A stretch of 5,912 nt of DNA from a bacterium (GTDB taxonomy: Bacteria > Bacteroidota > Bacteroidia > Cytophagales > Thermonemataceae), in the NCBI GenBank assembly GCA_025362415.1, contig JANYGM010000276.1, forward strand, positions 1-5,912, read 5' to 3'. Made by a program: the position numbers and the translations under genes. Of this stretch, positions 1-5,232 are shown piece after piece. The notes under the pieces are model-generated. The model was not told the DNA's origin. It saw only the letters and a list, made by a program, of their open reading frames with translations, and did not search any database. The stretch's first letter is position 1. Every line of letters starts with the position of its first letter.

Positions 1-165
1 TTTGCTACCGTACACTGTTTTAAAAAGAATTGTGGTCTGTACCGTAATGCAATGAAGGTCTGACCATAATTCTTTTTAAAACGAACTTACTCTTTGTTAT
101 TAGTGGTCAGACCTCCGTTCCACTACGGTACAGACCACTAATAACAAAGAGTGTACGGTAACAAA
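1..165. repeat. Compound inverted repeat with two long hairpins and complementary loops
   Basis: Three nested levels of inverted symmetry are visible. The outer ends 1-16 and 150-165 are complementary at 15 of 16 positions. Hairpin A pairs 17-37 with 62-82 over 21 positions, with only a G/T opposition at 32/67. Hairpin B pairs 89-108 with 133-152, 20 bp without a mismatch. The two 24-nt loops (38-61 and 109-132) are complementary to each other at 20 of 24 positions. Including the adjoining stem bases, 33-66 can pair with 104-137 at 30 of 34, so hairpins A and B can be exchanged for one long-range stem. A core ACCGTA occurs four times, twice on each strand. No reading frame or T-tract accompanies it. 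It may extend left of the window. It looks like a dispersed intergenic element or a structured RNA/DNA site; its function is unknown. Confidence 0.85.
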
Positions 166-183
166 ATGTTTAATTATAAATTG

Positions 184-208
184 TGTATCAATACAAAAAA
201 TTGATACA
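184..208. repeat. Small AT-rich hairpin
   Basis: TGTATCAAT (184-192) is the exact complement of 200-208, around a 7-nt A-rich loop. It sits between the compound repeat and the terminator at 225-256. It has no T-tract, so it is probably not a terminator by itself. It may be chance structure in AT-rich DNA. Confidence 0.4.
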
Positions 209-224
209 TAAACTGATTAAAAAC

Positions 225-256
225 AAAAAAGCTATTCTGAAGAGAATAGCTTTTTT
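225..256 (-). terminator. Rho-independent terminator, probably bidirectional
   Basis: A perfect 14-bp stem pairs 225-238 with 243-256 around the tetraloop GAAG. The core GCTATTCT/AGAATAGC is flanked by A6 on the left and T6 on the right, so on either strand a hairpin is followed by a U-tract. It lies 40 bp past the stop of the minus-strand lipoprotein gene and is its natural terminator. It could also stop transcripts coming from the left edge. Confidence 0.88.
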
Positions 257-295
257 ATTGAAATATAACCAAAACTTGCAAATTGTCAGAACTAC

Positions 296-790
296 TTATT
301 GTGTAATTGTATAAGTGTCAGTTACTTTAGTCAATTTGATGTTGTTGCGACGCAATGAACCATAACTATTATCAGCAGGCAAACCAGCTGCAAAAGTACC
401 ATTGATAATGTAACTATTGCTAGGAACAGCAATTCCTGTAAAAGTAATAGTATAATTGTTGGCTATTGCACCTTCATAATACTTTGTGCTAAGCGTGTAA
501 TCCCCATTTGAAAGTGCTGGATTGTTAGGCAAAAGCTGAAAAGATTCTGTGCTAGTAAAGCCATTAGAACCTGCAACAGACACAGAAGTAGAAGAATAGG
601 GGTTTTTGTATAGAAACATATCTATATCATTGGTTTGGCTTCCGTTAGTGTACGTAAGCGTTACTTTCAGCCCGCCTGTATCAGTAATGACATTGGCGGG
701 TGGAGTGTCTTCTTTTTTCTTACAATTTTGAAACATTGCAAGTGAAAGAATAGCTACAAGTAGCAGTTGGAAAGAAGTTTTTTTGAACAT
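296..790 (-). CDS. Small secreted lipoprotein, possibly with a PPC-like beta-sandwich
   Basis: A 164-residue protein. A basic N-terminus (MFKK) is followed by a hydrophobic stretch (residues 7-20) and Cys23, then KKKED. This is a lipoprotein signal: Cys23 would be lipidated. The residues before it (F-Q-N) are a loose lipobox with Asn at -1, and the following K-E-D resembles the surface-export signal reported for Bacteroidota lipoproteins. The mature part is rich in Thr, Ser, Asn and Tyr and reads as alternating beta-strands. Its pattern of a VTLTYT strand, NDIDMFLY (54-61), a Glu-led strand near 82, GDYTL (96-100) and YTITFTG (113-119) resembles bacterial pre-peptidase C-terminal (PPC) domains. 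That match is inferred from strand motifs only. No catalytic motif is seen. The ATG at 790 is the only start that keeps the signal peptide; it is preceded by an A-rich tract, not a Shine-Dalgarno. The gene is monocistronic, with a strong terminator 40 bp downstream. Substrate or partner unknown. Confidence 0.85.
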   Translation of the reverse strand: MFKKTSFQLLLVAILSLAMFQNCKKKEDTPPANVITDTGGLKVTLTYTNGSQTNDIDMFLYKNPYSSTSVSVAGSNGFTSTESFQLLPNNPALSNGDYTLSTKYYEGAIANNYTITFTGIAVPSNSYIINGTFAAGLPADNSYGSLRRNNIKLTKVTDTYTITQ

Positions 791-807
791 AAAATTTTTG
801 TTTAATG

Positions 808-842
808 ATTGATTTATTTTTATTGATTTATTTTTATTGATT
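808..842. repeat. Tandem 14-bp repeat, 2.5 copies, in the lipoprotein gene leader
   Basis: ATTGATTTATTTTT occurs at 808-821 and again without change at 822-835, followed by a half copy ATTGATT (836-842). It begins 17 bp upstream of the lipoprotein start codon, so it probably lies in the 5' untranslated leader. The unit divides into two 7-mers. Copy number could change by replication slippage and alter leader length or translation; that is inference. Confidence 0.75.
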
Positions 843-880
843 GAGTTTTTAATAAATATTACATTATAATTCTTGAAGAT

Positions 881-926
881 TTCTTTGCATCTGTTGGTAT
901 TTTAGCGTAGCAACACCAACAAAGAA
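881..926. repeat. Imperfect hairpin in the lipoprotein gene upstream region
   Basis: GTTGGT (893-898) pairs with ACCAAC (915-920). The stem continues outward as TTCTTT (881-886) with AAAGAA (921-926) after a one-sided bulge at 887-892, and inward by two more pairs after a mismatch. Read on the minus strand it would form a stem in the lipoprotein mRNA leader, if the promoter candidate at 972-979 is right. Its outer bases recall hairpin B of the repeat at 1-165 (CTTTGTT/AACAAAG). Confidence 0.5.
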
Positions 927-971
927 CTTGGACAAACTAAACTAGCTGGATATTTTCCTTAACCTCTGCTA

Positions 972-979
972 CAAAGGTA
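972..979 (-). promoter_or_regulatory. Candidate -7 element for the lipoprotein gene
   Basis: On the minus strand this reads TACCTTTG, an exact match to the Bacteroidota -7 form TAnnTTTG. No clear TTTG lies at the -33 distance upstream, so the promoter is half supported. It sits inside a short palindrome (CCTCT 963-967 with AGAGG 979-983) that a regulator might bind. It implies a leader of about 175-180 nt for the lipoprotein gene. Confidence 0.35.
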
Positions 980-1107
980 GAGGATATTATGATAATAAAA
1001 AATTTTATTCTAATTTATTTTATTACACGTAAAACAAATTTAATATCGTTACATAATCCCTAAAATCTGTTATAAAATTCTCACTTTTTCAGCTTGTTTT
1101 ATGATTG

Positions 1108-1136
1108 TATGATAAATAAAAACTTTGTTTATCATA
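1108..1136. promoter_or_regulatory. 29-bp AT-rich palindrome, possible operator
   Basis: TATGATAAA (1108-1116) is the exact complement of 1128-1136. After one mismatch the inner AAA/TTT also pairs, giving 12 pairs around a 3-nt loop. It ends 50 bp before the -7 element of the peptidase gene, where an operator or activator site could lie. A T6 run (1140-1145) follows, so a plus-strand terminator is possible, but no plus-strand gene precedes it in the window. Confidence 0.4.
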
Positions 1137-1150
1137 GTGTTTTTTCAAAA

Positions 1151-1172
1151 TTCATCTTAAATTCATCTTAAA
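1151..1172. repeat. Perfect 11-bp direct repeat at the -33 region of the peptidase promoter
   Basis: TTCATCTTAAA is present twice head to tail (1151-1161 and 1162-1172) without a mismatch. The period of 11 bp is about one helical turn, so both copies present the same DNA face. The second copy lies where the -33 element should be relative to the -7 at 1187-1194, and no TTTG is there. This suggests a binding site for an activator replacing -33 contacts, though a slippage duplication is equally possible. Confidence 0.5.
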
Positions 1173-1186
1173 TCCATAATTTTTTG

Positions 1187-1194
1187 TATTTTTG
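1187..1194 (+). promoter_or_regulatory. Bacteroidota-type -7 element for the peptidase gene
   Basis: TATTTTTG matches TAnnTTTG exactly and lies 47 bp before the start codon at 1242, giving a leader of roughly 40 nt. No good -33 TTTG is found 17-23 bp upstream; the 11-bp direct repeat occupies that place. Confidence 0.55.
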
Positions 1195-1241
1195 ACGAAA
1201 CATTAAAAATAAAATCAGCAAAAATAATTAGAAAGCAAAAA

Positions 1242-2315
1242 ATGAGAAAAGAAAGTAAAGAATTTTTGTACAAATACCTTAATACTTGCTCTCCTACGGG
1301 TTTTGAAAGTGCGGGGCAAAAAGTTTGGCTAGATTATATTAAGCCTTATATTGATGATTATACCATTGATGCCTACGGAAGTGTTGTAGGGATTATCAAC
1401 CCAAAAGCTAAATATAAGGTGGTTATTGAAGCTCACGCAGATGAAATAGCGTGGTTTGTCAATTATATTGATGATAAAGGCTACATTTATGTCCGTCGCA
1501 ATGGTGGCTCTGATGCCCTTATTGCGCCTTCTATGCGTGTAAATCTACACACGAAAAAAGGAATGGTGAAAGGGATTTTTGGTTGGCCTGCCATACACGT
1601 ACGTGCTGACAAAGACCGTGACCCAAAACCCGAAATCAAAAATATTTTTATTGATATTGGTGCATCTTCTAAAAAAGAAGTCCTTGAAATGGGCGTTGAT
1701 GTGGGTACGGTGGCTACTTTTGCTGATGAACTTACAGAACTCAACGACAAATATTTTGTAGGACGTGCCTTAGACAACCGTATTGGCGGTTTTATGATTG
1801 CAGAAGTGGCTCGTATGATAAAAGAAAGTAAGAAAAAACTTCCTTTTGGGCTTTATATTGCTAATTGTGTGCAAGAAGAAATTGGTTTGCGTGGCGCAGA
1901 AATGGTGGCAGCTGCTATAAAACCTGATGTGGCTATTATTACTGATGTTTGCCACGACACACAGTCGCCAATGTACTCCAAAATCATTGATGGGGACTTT
2001 ACGGCTGGAAATGGAGCAGTTTTGACCTACGGACCTGCGGTACAAACCAATCTTTTGCAGATGCTTTTTGATGTTGCTGCTAAAAAAGAAATTCCTATCC
2101 AAAAAGCTTCTGTTTCTCGTTCTACTGGTACAGATACTGATTCTTTTGCCTATTCTGGTGCTGGTATTCCTTCTGCGCTTATCTCGCTTCCGCTCAAATA
2201 TATGCACACAACCGTTGAAACTGTACATAAAGATGACGTGCAAAACATCATTAAATTGATGTACGAAACACTTATACAACTAAAAGCAGGACACGACTTT
2301 AGATATTTTTCTTAA
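1242..2315 (+). CDS. M42-family metallo-aminopeptidase (deblocking aminopeptidase/glucanase family)
   Basis: A 357-residue cytoplasmic protein of normal family length with no signal peptide. M42 enzymes are dinuclear metal aminopeptidases, often large tetrahedral assemblies, that trim short peptides left by proteases. All expected metal and catalytic positions are present: H65 and D67 in AHADEIA (usually HMDEIG), D178 in ALDNR bridging the metals, the base E212 and ligand E213 in QEEIG, D235 in ITDV, and H322 in YMHTTVE. The segment 98-165 between the first ligand motif and ALDNR fits the inserted beta-rich domain of M42 proteins. The N-terminus (LYKYLNTCSPTGFE) matches the family's usual opening, supporting the ATG at 1242; an A-rich tract precedes it. 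It is the first plus-strand gene here, with a -7 element 47 bp upstream. It could be read together with the phosphatase gene 202 bp downstream, but a folded repeat separates them. Family members differ in substrate (peptidases, a claimed endoglucanase), so a finer name is not justified. Confidence 0.93.
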   Translation: MRKESKEFLYKYLNTCSPTGFESAGQKVWLDYIKPYIDDYTIDAYGSVVGIINPKAKYKVVIEAHADEIAWFVNYIDDKGYIYVRRNGGSDALIAPSMRVNLHTKKGMVKGIFGWPAIHVRADKDRDPKPEIKNIFIDIGASSKKEVLEMGVDVGTVATFADELTELNDKYFVGRALDNRIGGFMIAEVARMIKESKKKLPFGLYIANCVQEEIGLRGAEMVAAAIKPDVAIITDVCHDTQSPMYSKIIDGDFTAGNGAVLTYGPAVQTNLLQMLFDVAAKKEIPIQKASVSRSTGTDTDSFAYSGAGIPSALISLPLKYMHTTVETVHKDDVQNIIKLMYETLIQLKAGHDFRYFS

Positions 2316-2338
2316 TCAATTACGAATTATCAATTACG
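2316..2338. repeat. AT-rich heptad repeat just after the peptidase stop
   Basis: TCAATTACG occurs at 2316-2324 and 2330-2338 with AATTA between, so the stretch reads as 7-mers TCAATTA, CGAATTA, TCAATTA and CG. It begins on the base after the stop codon. Short arrays of this AATTACG type are, from memory, common between genes in Bacteroidota. Confidence 0.6.
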
Positions 2339-2344
2339 TTTTTG

Positions 2345-2481
2345 TGTTGTTAGGTGTTTCCATATGACAATAAACGTGCTTTTAACTTCAAGGAAATACA
2401 TTTTTATTCTTGTATCAGAAGTTTAAAAGCGCACTATTGAAGTCAGGTGGAAACACCTGACTTCACCTAAATTTAGCAACA
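2345..2481. repeat. Second compound inverted repeat with switchable pairing
   Basis: The outer ends pair in two blocks: TGTTG (2345-2349) with CAACA (2477-2481), and TTAGGTG (2350-2356) with CACCTAA (2464-2470). Inside are two hairpins. One pairs 2376-2389 with 2418-2434, with a small bulge. The other is a perfect 11-bp stem, 2439-2449 with 2454-2464, closed by a GAAA loop. An alternative stem joins 2352-2368 to 2442-2458 at 15 of 17 positions and would destroy the GAAA hairpin. The plan is the same as at 1-165, although the sequences differ. It fills most of the 202-bp gap between the peptidase and phosphatase genes. No T-tract follows either stem, so it is not an ordinary terminator. Confidence 0.75.
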
Positions 2482-2517
2482 GTTTACAAAAACTACAACA
2501 TAAAATCTTTATCATAA

Positions 2518-3696
2518 ATGTTTGATACTATTACTTTTCAGCGTAAAGAAATGGCTTTGCAGGCACTTTTGGAGATTACCAAAGCTATCAACGCTAATCT
2601 TACAGAACAGGCTTTGTACCGCATTTATCATTTTACTTTGCGTGGAAATTTGAATGTCCCCAAAATGGTTTTATTCGTATTAGAAGATAATATTTGGAGT
2701 TGTAAAGTGGCTTTTGGAACAAAAAATAAACCTGAAAATACTGTTTTTGAAGAAGAATTATTAGCAGATTTTGAACATTCTTTGCCAATATTACATAATC
2801 AGAAAGAAATTGCACACGTTTTTATTAGTACAAGTGAAGAAATAGACATCAGTTTTGTAGAAACTTTGACTAATATCTTAATTGTAGCCATAGAAAACCG
2901 CAAATTAGCACGTCAGCAACTCCTGCAAGAAGGTATCAAAAAGGAAATGGAAATTGCTAGGCACGTGCAAACACTACTTTTCCCTAAAAAACTTCCTAAA
3001 ACTGACAAATTGTACATTGATGCTTATTATCAGCCTCATTCGTCTGTGGGAGGTGATTATTATGATTATATTCAACTCAATGATACTCGTTTTTTGATTT
3101 GTATTGCTGATGTTTCTGGTAAAGGAATGGCAGCAGCACTAATGATGGCTAATTTCCAAGCATCTTTACGCACACTTACACGCCAAACAGACGACCTCAA
3201 AAAGATTGTGGAAGAACTTAATTTTTCTGTTTATGATAATGCTAGAGGTGAAAATTTTATTACCTTTTTTATGGCTATTTATGATAGCACAGAAAAACAG
3301 CTTTCATACATCAATGCGGGGCATAATCCGCCTTATTTGATAAATAAAAACCAACAAAATAATCAACAAAAAGAAAATTATCTTGATTTTGAGCGTTTGG
3401 AAATAGGTTGTACAGTTTTAGGGTTTTTCACGCCTTTGCCATTTTTAGAAATAGGCATTTGTAGTGATTTGGAGCAGTTTTTTCTATTTAGTTTTACTGA
3501 TGGTTTGCCAGAAACTTTTAATAATAAAGAAGAGTTATTTGATGAAATAGGCATTGAGGCTTTTATCAGGAATAATAAAAATCTTAATCCCATAGAATTT
3601 CACGAGAGAATCATCAAAGAAGTAAATGAATTTAGAGGAAAAATCCCTTTTTCTGATGATATAACATTGTTTTCTTGCGTGGTAAACCAAAGTTGA
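2518..3696 (+). CDS. PP2C-type (RsbU/SpoIIE-like) serine/threonine phosphatase with GAF-like N-terminus
   Basis: A 392-residue soluble protein. Residues ~10-130 look like a divergent GAF-type sensor: an opening helix, LVFVLED-like strands (50-57) and a closing helix (~113-135) that leads into the linker EGIKKEMEIARHVQTLLFP (138-156), the usual coupling helix of RsbU-like enzymes. The PP2C domain (~165-390) keeps its metal-binding and core motifs: GGDYYDY with D180, IADVSGKGMAAALMM with D198, NAGHNPP (266-272), FTDGLPE with D328 and SDDIT with D380/D381. It should therefore be active. Such enzymes dephosphorylate anti-sigma-factor antagonists (STAS proteins) in partner-switching pathways; no partner gene is in the window, so the target is unknown. 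An Asn/Gln-rich insert (276-287) lengthens a loop after NAGHNPP. The ATG at 2518 is followed at once by conserved-looking helix; no good -7 element is seen upstream, so the gene may be read from the peptidase promoter. Its TGA stop lies in the left arm of the palindrome at 3693-3808. Confidence 0.9.
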   Translation: MFDTITFQRKEMALQALLEITKAINANLTEQALYRIYHFTLRGNLNVPKMVLFVLEDNIWSCKVAFGTKNKPENTVFEEELLADFEHSLPILHNQKEIAHVFISTSEEIDISFVETLTNILIVAIENRKLARQQLLQEGIKKEMEIARHVQTLLFPKKLPKTDKLYIDAYYQPHSSVGGDYYDYIQLNDTRFLICIADVSGKGMAAALMMANFQASLRTLTRQTDDLKKIVEELNFSVYDNARGENFITFFMAIYDSTEKQLSYINAGHNPPYLINKNQQNNQQKENYLDFERLEIGCTVLGFFTPLPFLEIGICSDLEQFFLFSFTDGLPETFNNKEELFDEIGIEAFIRNNKNLNPIEFHERIIKEVNEFRGKIPFSDDITLFSCVVNQS

Positions 3697-3808
3697 GGTG
3701 TGAGGTGTGAAATATGAGGTACGAAGTACAAGATTTTTTAATGTTTATTGTATTTTCGTACCTCGTCCCTCCAACTTCATACCTCACACTTCACACCTCA
3801 CACCTCAA
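3693..3808. repeat. Heptad-built palindrome between convergent genes, holding both stop codons
   Basis: The arms 3693-3727 and 3774-3808 are 35 nt each and complementary at 32 of 35, around a 46-nt loop. Each arm is exactly five 7-mers: variants of GTGAGGT on the left and ACCTCAC on the right. Two more right-hand heptads (3760-3773) reach into the loop, and 3755-3764 can pair with 3716-3725 instead. The TGA of the phosphatase gene (3694-3696) and the TGA of hisB (3805-3807, minus strand) are at mirror positions at the base of the stem. Either transcript would end in a long hairpin. There is no T-tract directly after the stem, but protection or termination of both mRNAs is plausible. Confidence 0.85.
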
Positions 3809-5040
3809 AGAACCCCTTTTGTACTAGGTATTTCGTTGTTGCCATCTTCTCGTTTGATAGCCATTTTGAGAGCTTTTGCAAAAGCCTTAAAAGTTGCTTC
3901 AATTTGATGATGAGCATTTTTTCCTTCTATTTTAATGTTGATATTGCACTTTGCAGCATCAGAAAATGACTTGAAAAAATGCTCAAAAAGTTCTGTAGAG
4001 AATTCTCCTACTTTTTCTCTATTAAATGTTGCTTCCCAAACCAAAAAGGGTCTTCCAGAGAAATCTAACGCAACTTGTGCAAGCGTTTCGTCCATTGGTA
4101 GCAAAAAATGTCCATATCTCGTAATGCCACGTTTGTCGCCTAACGCCTGCAAAAATGCCTCTCCAAGTGCAAGCGCAGTATCTTCTACAGTATGATGCTC
4201 ATCAATATACAAATCTCCTTTAGCTTTTATGTGTAGGCTTATGCCTGCGTGCCTGACAATTTGGTCTAGCAAATGGTCAAAAAAACCTATTCCAGTATCT
4301 AAAAATGGGTTTTCTACGCCATTTTCTTGTGAAATTTCTTGTTTTTCTTGTTTTTTGTCAAGATTTAGGCTGATTTCAATATCAGTTTCATTGGTTTTGC
4401 GGTGAATATGTGCTGTTCTTTCCTTATTTGAAGTATTTTTTGTATTATTTTGGTGATTATTTTGCTGATTTTCTTTTAAATCTTTCAAGAAAAGATAAAT
4501 ATCAGTCCAATTATTAGAAATATGCAAAAGATGTGGGTTTATTGCCATTAAATCTTTATTATTTTTCCAGCTTTCTGTTTGGTGTTTGTGCAAAGATACC
4601 AAAATAGCCTTTGAATTGATGTTTTGCGCAAGTTTTACATCTGTAAGGCGGTCGCCTATGACAAAAGAATTTTCTAAATCATATTCAACATTATCCAAAT
4701 AATGCGTTAAAAGTCCTGTATTGGGCTTGCGTGTGGGCAAATTTTCCTCTTCAAAACTTTTATCTATCAAAACTTCTCTAAAAATAACGCCCTCATTCTC
4801 AAAAGTAAGCATCATTTTTTCGTGAGCAGGAATAAAAGTATCTTCTGGAAAACTTTCTGTACCCAATCCGTCTTGGTTGGTTACCATCACCAACTCATAA
4901 TCTAATTCTTTAGAAATTTGGGCGAGTGCCGTAATTACTTTTGGCAAAAAAGCTAGTTTTTCTAAGCTATCTATCTGAAAATCTGTGGTGGGTTCTACAA
5001 TCAATGTGCCATCACGGTCTATAAAAAGGACTTTTTTCAT
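3805..5040 (-). CDS. hisB: Bifunctional histidinol-phosphatase / imidazoleglycerol-phosphate dehydratase
   Basis: A 411-residue cytoplasmic enzyme for two steps of histidine synthesis: dehydration of imidazoleglycerol phosphate (C-terminal part) and dephosphorylation of histidinol phosphate (N-terminal part). The N-terminal HAD domain (1-~185) has DRDGT with D8 and D10, VTNQDGLGT (53-61), RKP with K105, and IGDRLTD (128-134). The dehydratase domain (~207-411) has FFDH (253-256), EHHTVEDT (281-288), HFFKSF after H354, and HHQIE (377-381), supplying the His/Glu metal ligands; the end STKGVL matches E. coli HisB. The region that in E. coli holds the zinc cysteines (residues ~92-104 here) has none, a variant I also recall from Bacteroides. 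The protein is about 55 residues longer than the E. coli enzyme (355), largely through an Asn/Gln-rich linker (191-205) and a charged insert (228-246). No other his gene is adjacent, so it is away from a his operon in this window. Transcription starts from the divergent spacer shared with engB. Confidence 0.96.
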   Translation of the reverse strand: MKKVLFIDRDGTLIVEPTTDFQIDSLEKLAFLPKVITALAQISKELDYELVMVTNQDGLGTESFPEDTFIPAHEKMMLTFENEGVIFREVLIDKSFEEENLPTRKPNTGLLTHYLDNVEYDLENSFVIGDRLTDVKLAQNINSKAILVSLHKHQTESWKNNKDLMAINPHLLHISNNWTDIYLFLKDLKENQQNNHQNNTKNTSNKERTAHIHRKTNETDIEISLNLDKKQEKQEISQENGVENPFLDTGIGFFDHLLDQIVRHAGISLHIKAKGDLYIDEHHTVEDTALALGEAFLQALGDKRGITRYGHFLLPMDETLAQVALDFSGRPFLVWEATFNREKVGEFSTELFEHFFKSFSDAAKCNINIKIEGKNAHHQIEATFKAFAKALKMAIKREDGNNEIPSTKGVL

Positions 5041-5086
5041 TTATTTGGTCTATTTATTTTTAATCAATTTTTTTATAATTCATCAA

Positions 5087-5118
5087 CAAACATACTGAAA
5101 GTAATGTTTTTATCCAAA
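5087..5118 (-). promoter_or_regulatory. hisB promoter, Bacteroidota type
   Basis: On the minus strand TTTG (5118-5115) is followed after 20 nt by TATGTTTG (5094-5087), matching both the -33 and the -7 consensus. It predicts a leader of about 40 nt before the hisB start at 5040. No histidine-rich leader peptide or attenuator is visible in that short leader. Confidence 0.7.
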
Positions 5119-5172
5119 TAAAATGTAATATCTTTCTATGTAGGTTTTCAAAATCTATCTTTAAATGTTTAT

Positions 5173-5203
5173 TTTGAAAATCCTTTATTTTATGTTAGTT
5201 TTG
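5173..5203 (+). promoter_or_regulatory. engB promoter, Bacteroidota type
   Basis: TTTG (5173-5176) is followed after 19 nt by TAGTTTTG (5196-5203), an exact TAnnTTTG. The start codon is 29 bp further on, so the leader is only about 20-25 nt and A-rich. It is back to back with the hisB promoter, whose -33 box is 54 bp away. Confidence 0.72.
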
Positions 5204-5232
5204 CACGTTGAAAATTTAAAGAAAAAAATTGA

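Noticed and set aside
1..165. Integron attC site, CRISPR repeats or a retron RNA
   Set aside because: There is no integrase, cas or reverse transcriptase gene in the window, no regular spacer pattern, and no attC-type core ends. The perfect stems also differ from the bulged attC form.
1487..1777. A 96-codon minus-strand frame inside the peptidase gene
   Set aside because: Shadow of a well-supported gene in the opposite frame; no start signal or domain.
1770..2279. A 169-codon open frame on the minus strand
   Set aside because: It lies wholly inside the M42 peptidase gene, which has all its catalytic residues. The antisense product is Asn/Phe/Arg-rich with no recognisable domain.
2439..2464. 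GAAA-loop hairpin as terminator of the peptidase gene
   Set aside because: The stem is perfect but no T-tract follows on either strand, and the hairpin is one part of a larger inverted structure.
2482..2517. A promoter directly before the phosphatase gene
   Set aside because: No TAnnTTTG is present; the nearest look-alike, TAAATTTA at 2468-2475, lacks the final G and lies inside the folded repeat.
3707..3969. Two plus-strand open frames starting in the palindrome
   Set aside because: They arise from the repeat (periodic Pro/His/Thr/Ser residues) and then run antisense through the hisB 3' end.
5041..5081. Histidine attenuator or leader peptide upstream of hisB
   Set aside because: The predicted leader is about 40 nt, with no run of His codons and no terminator hairpin.
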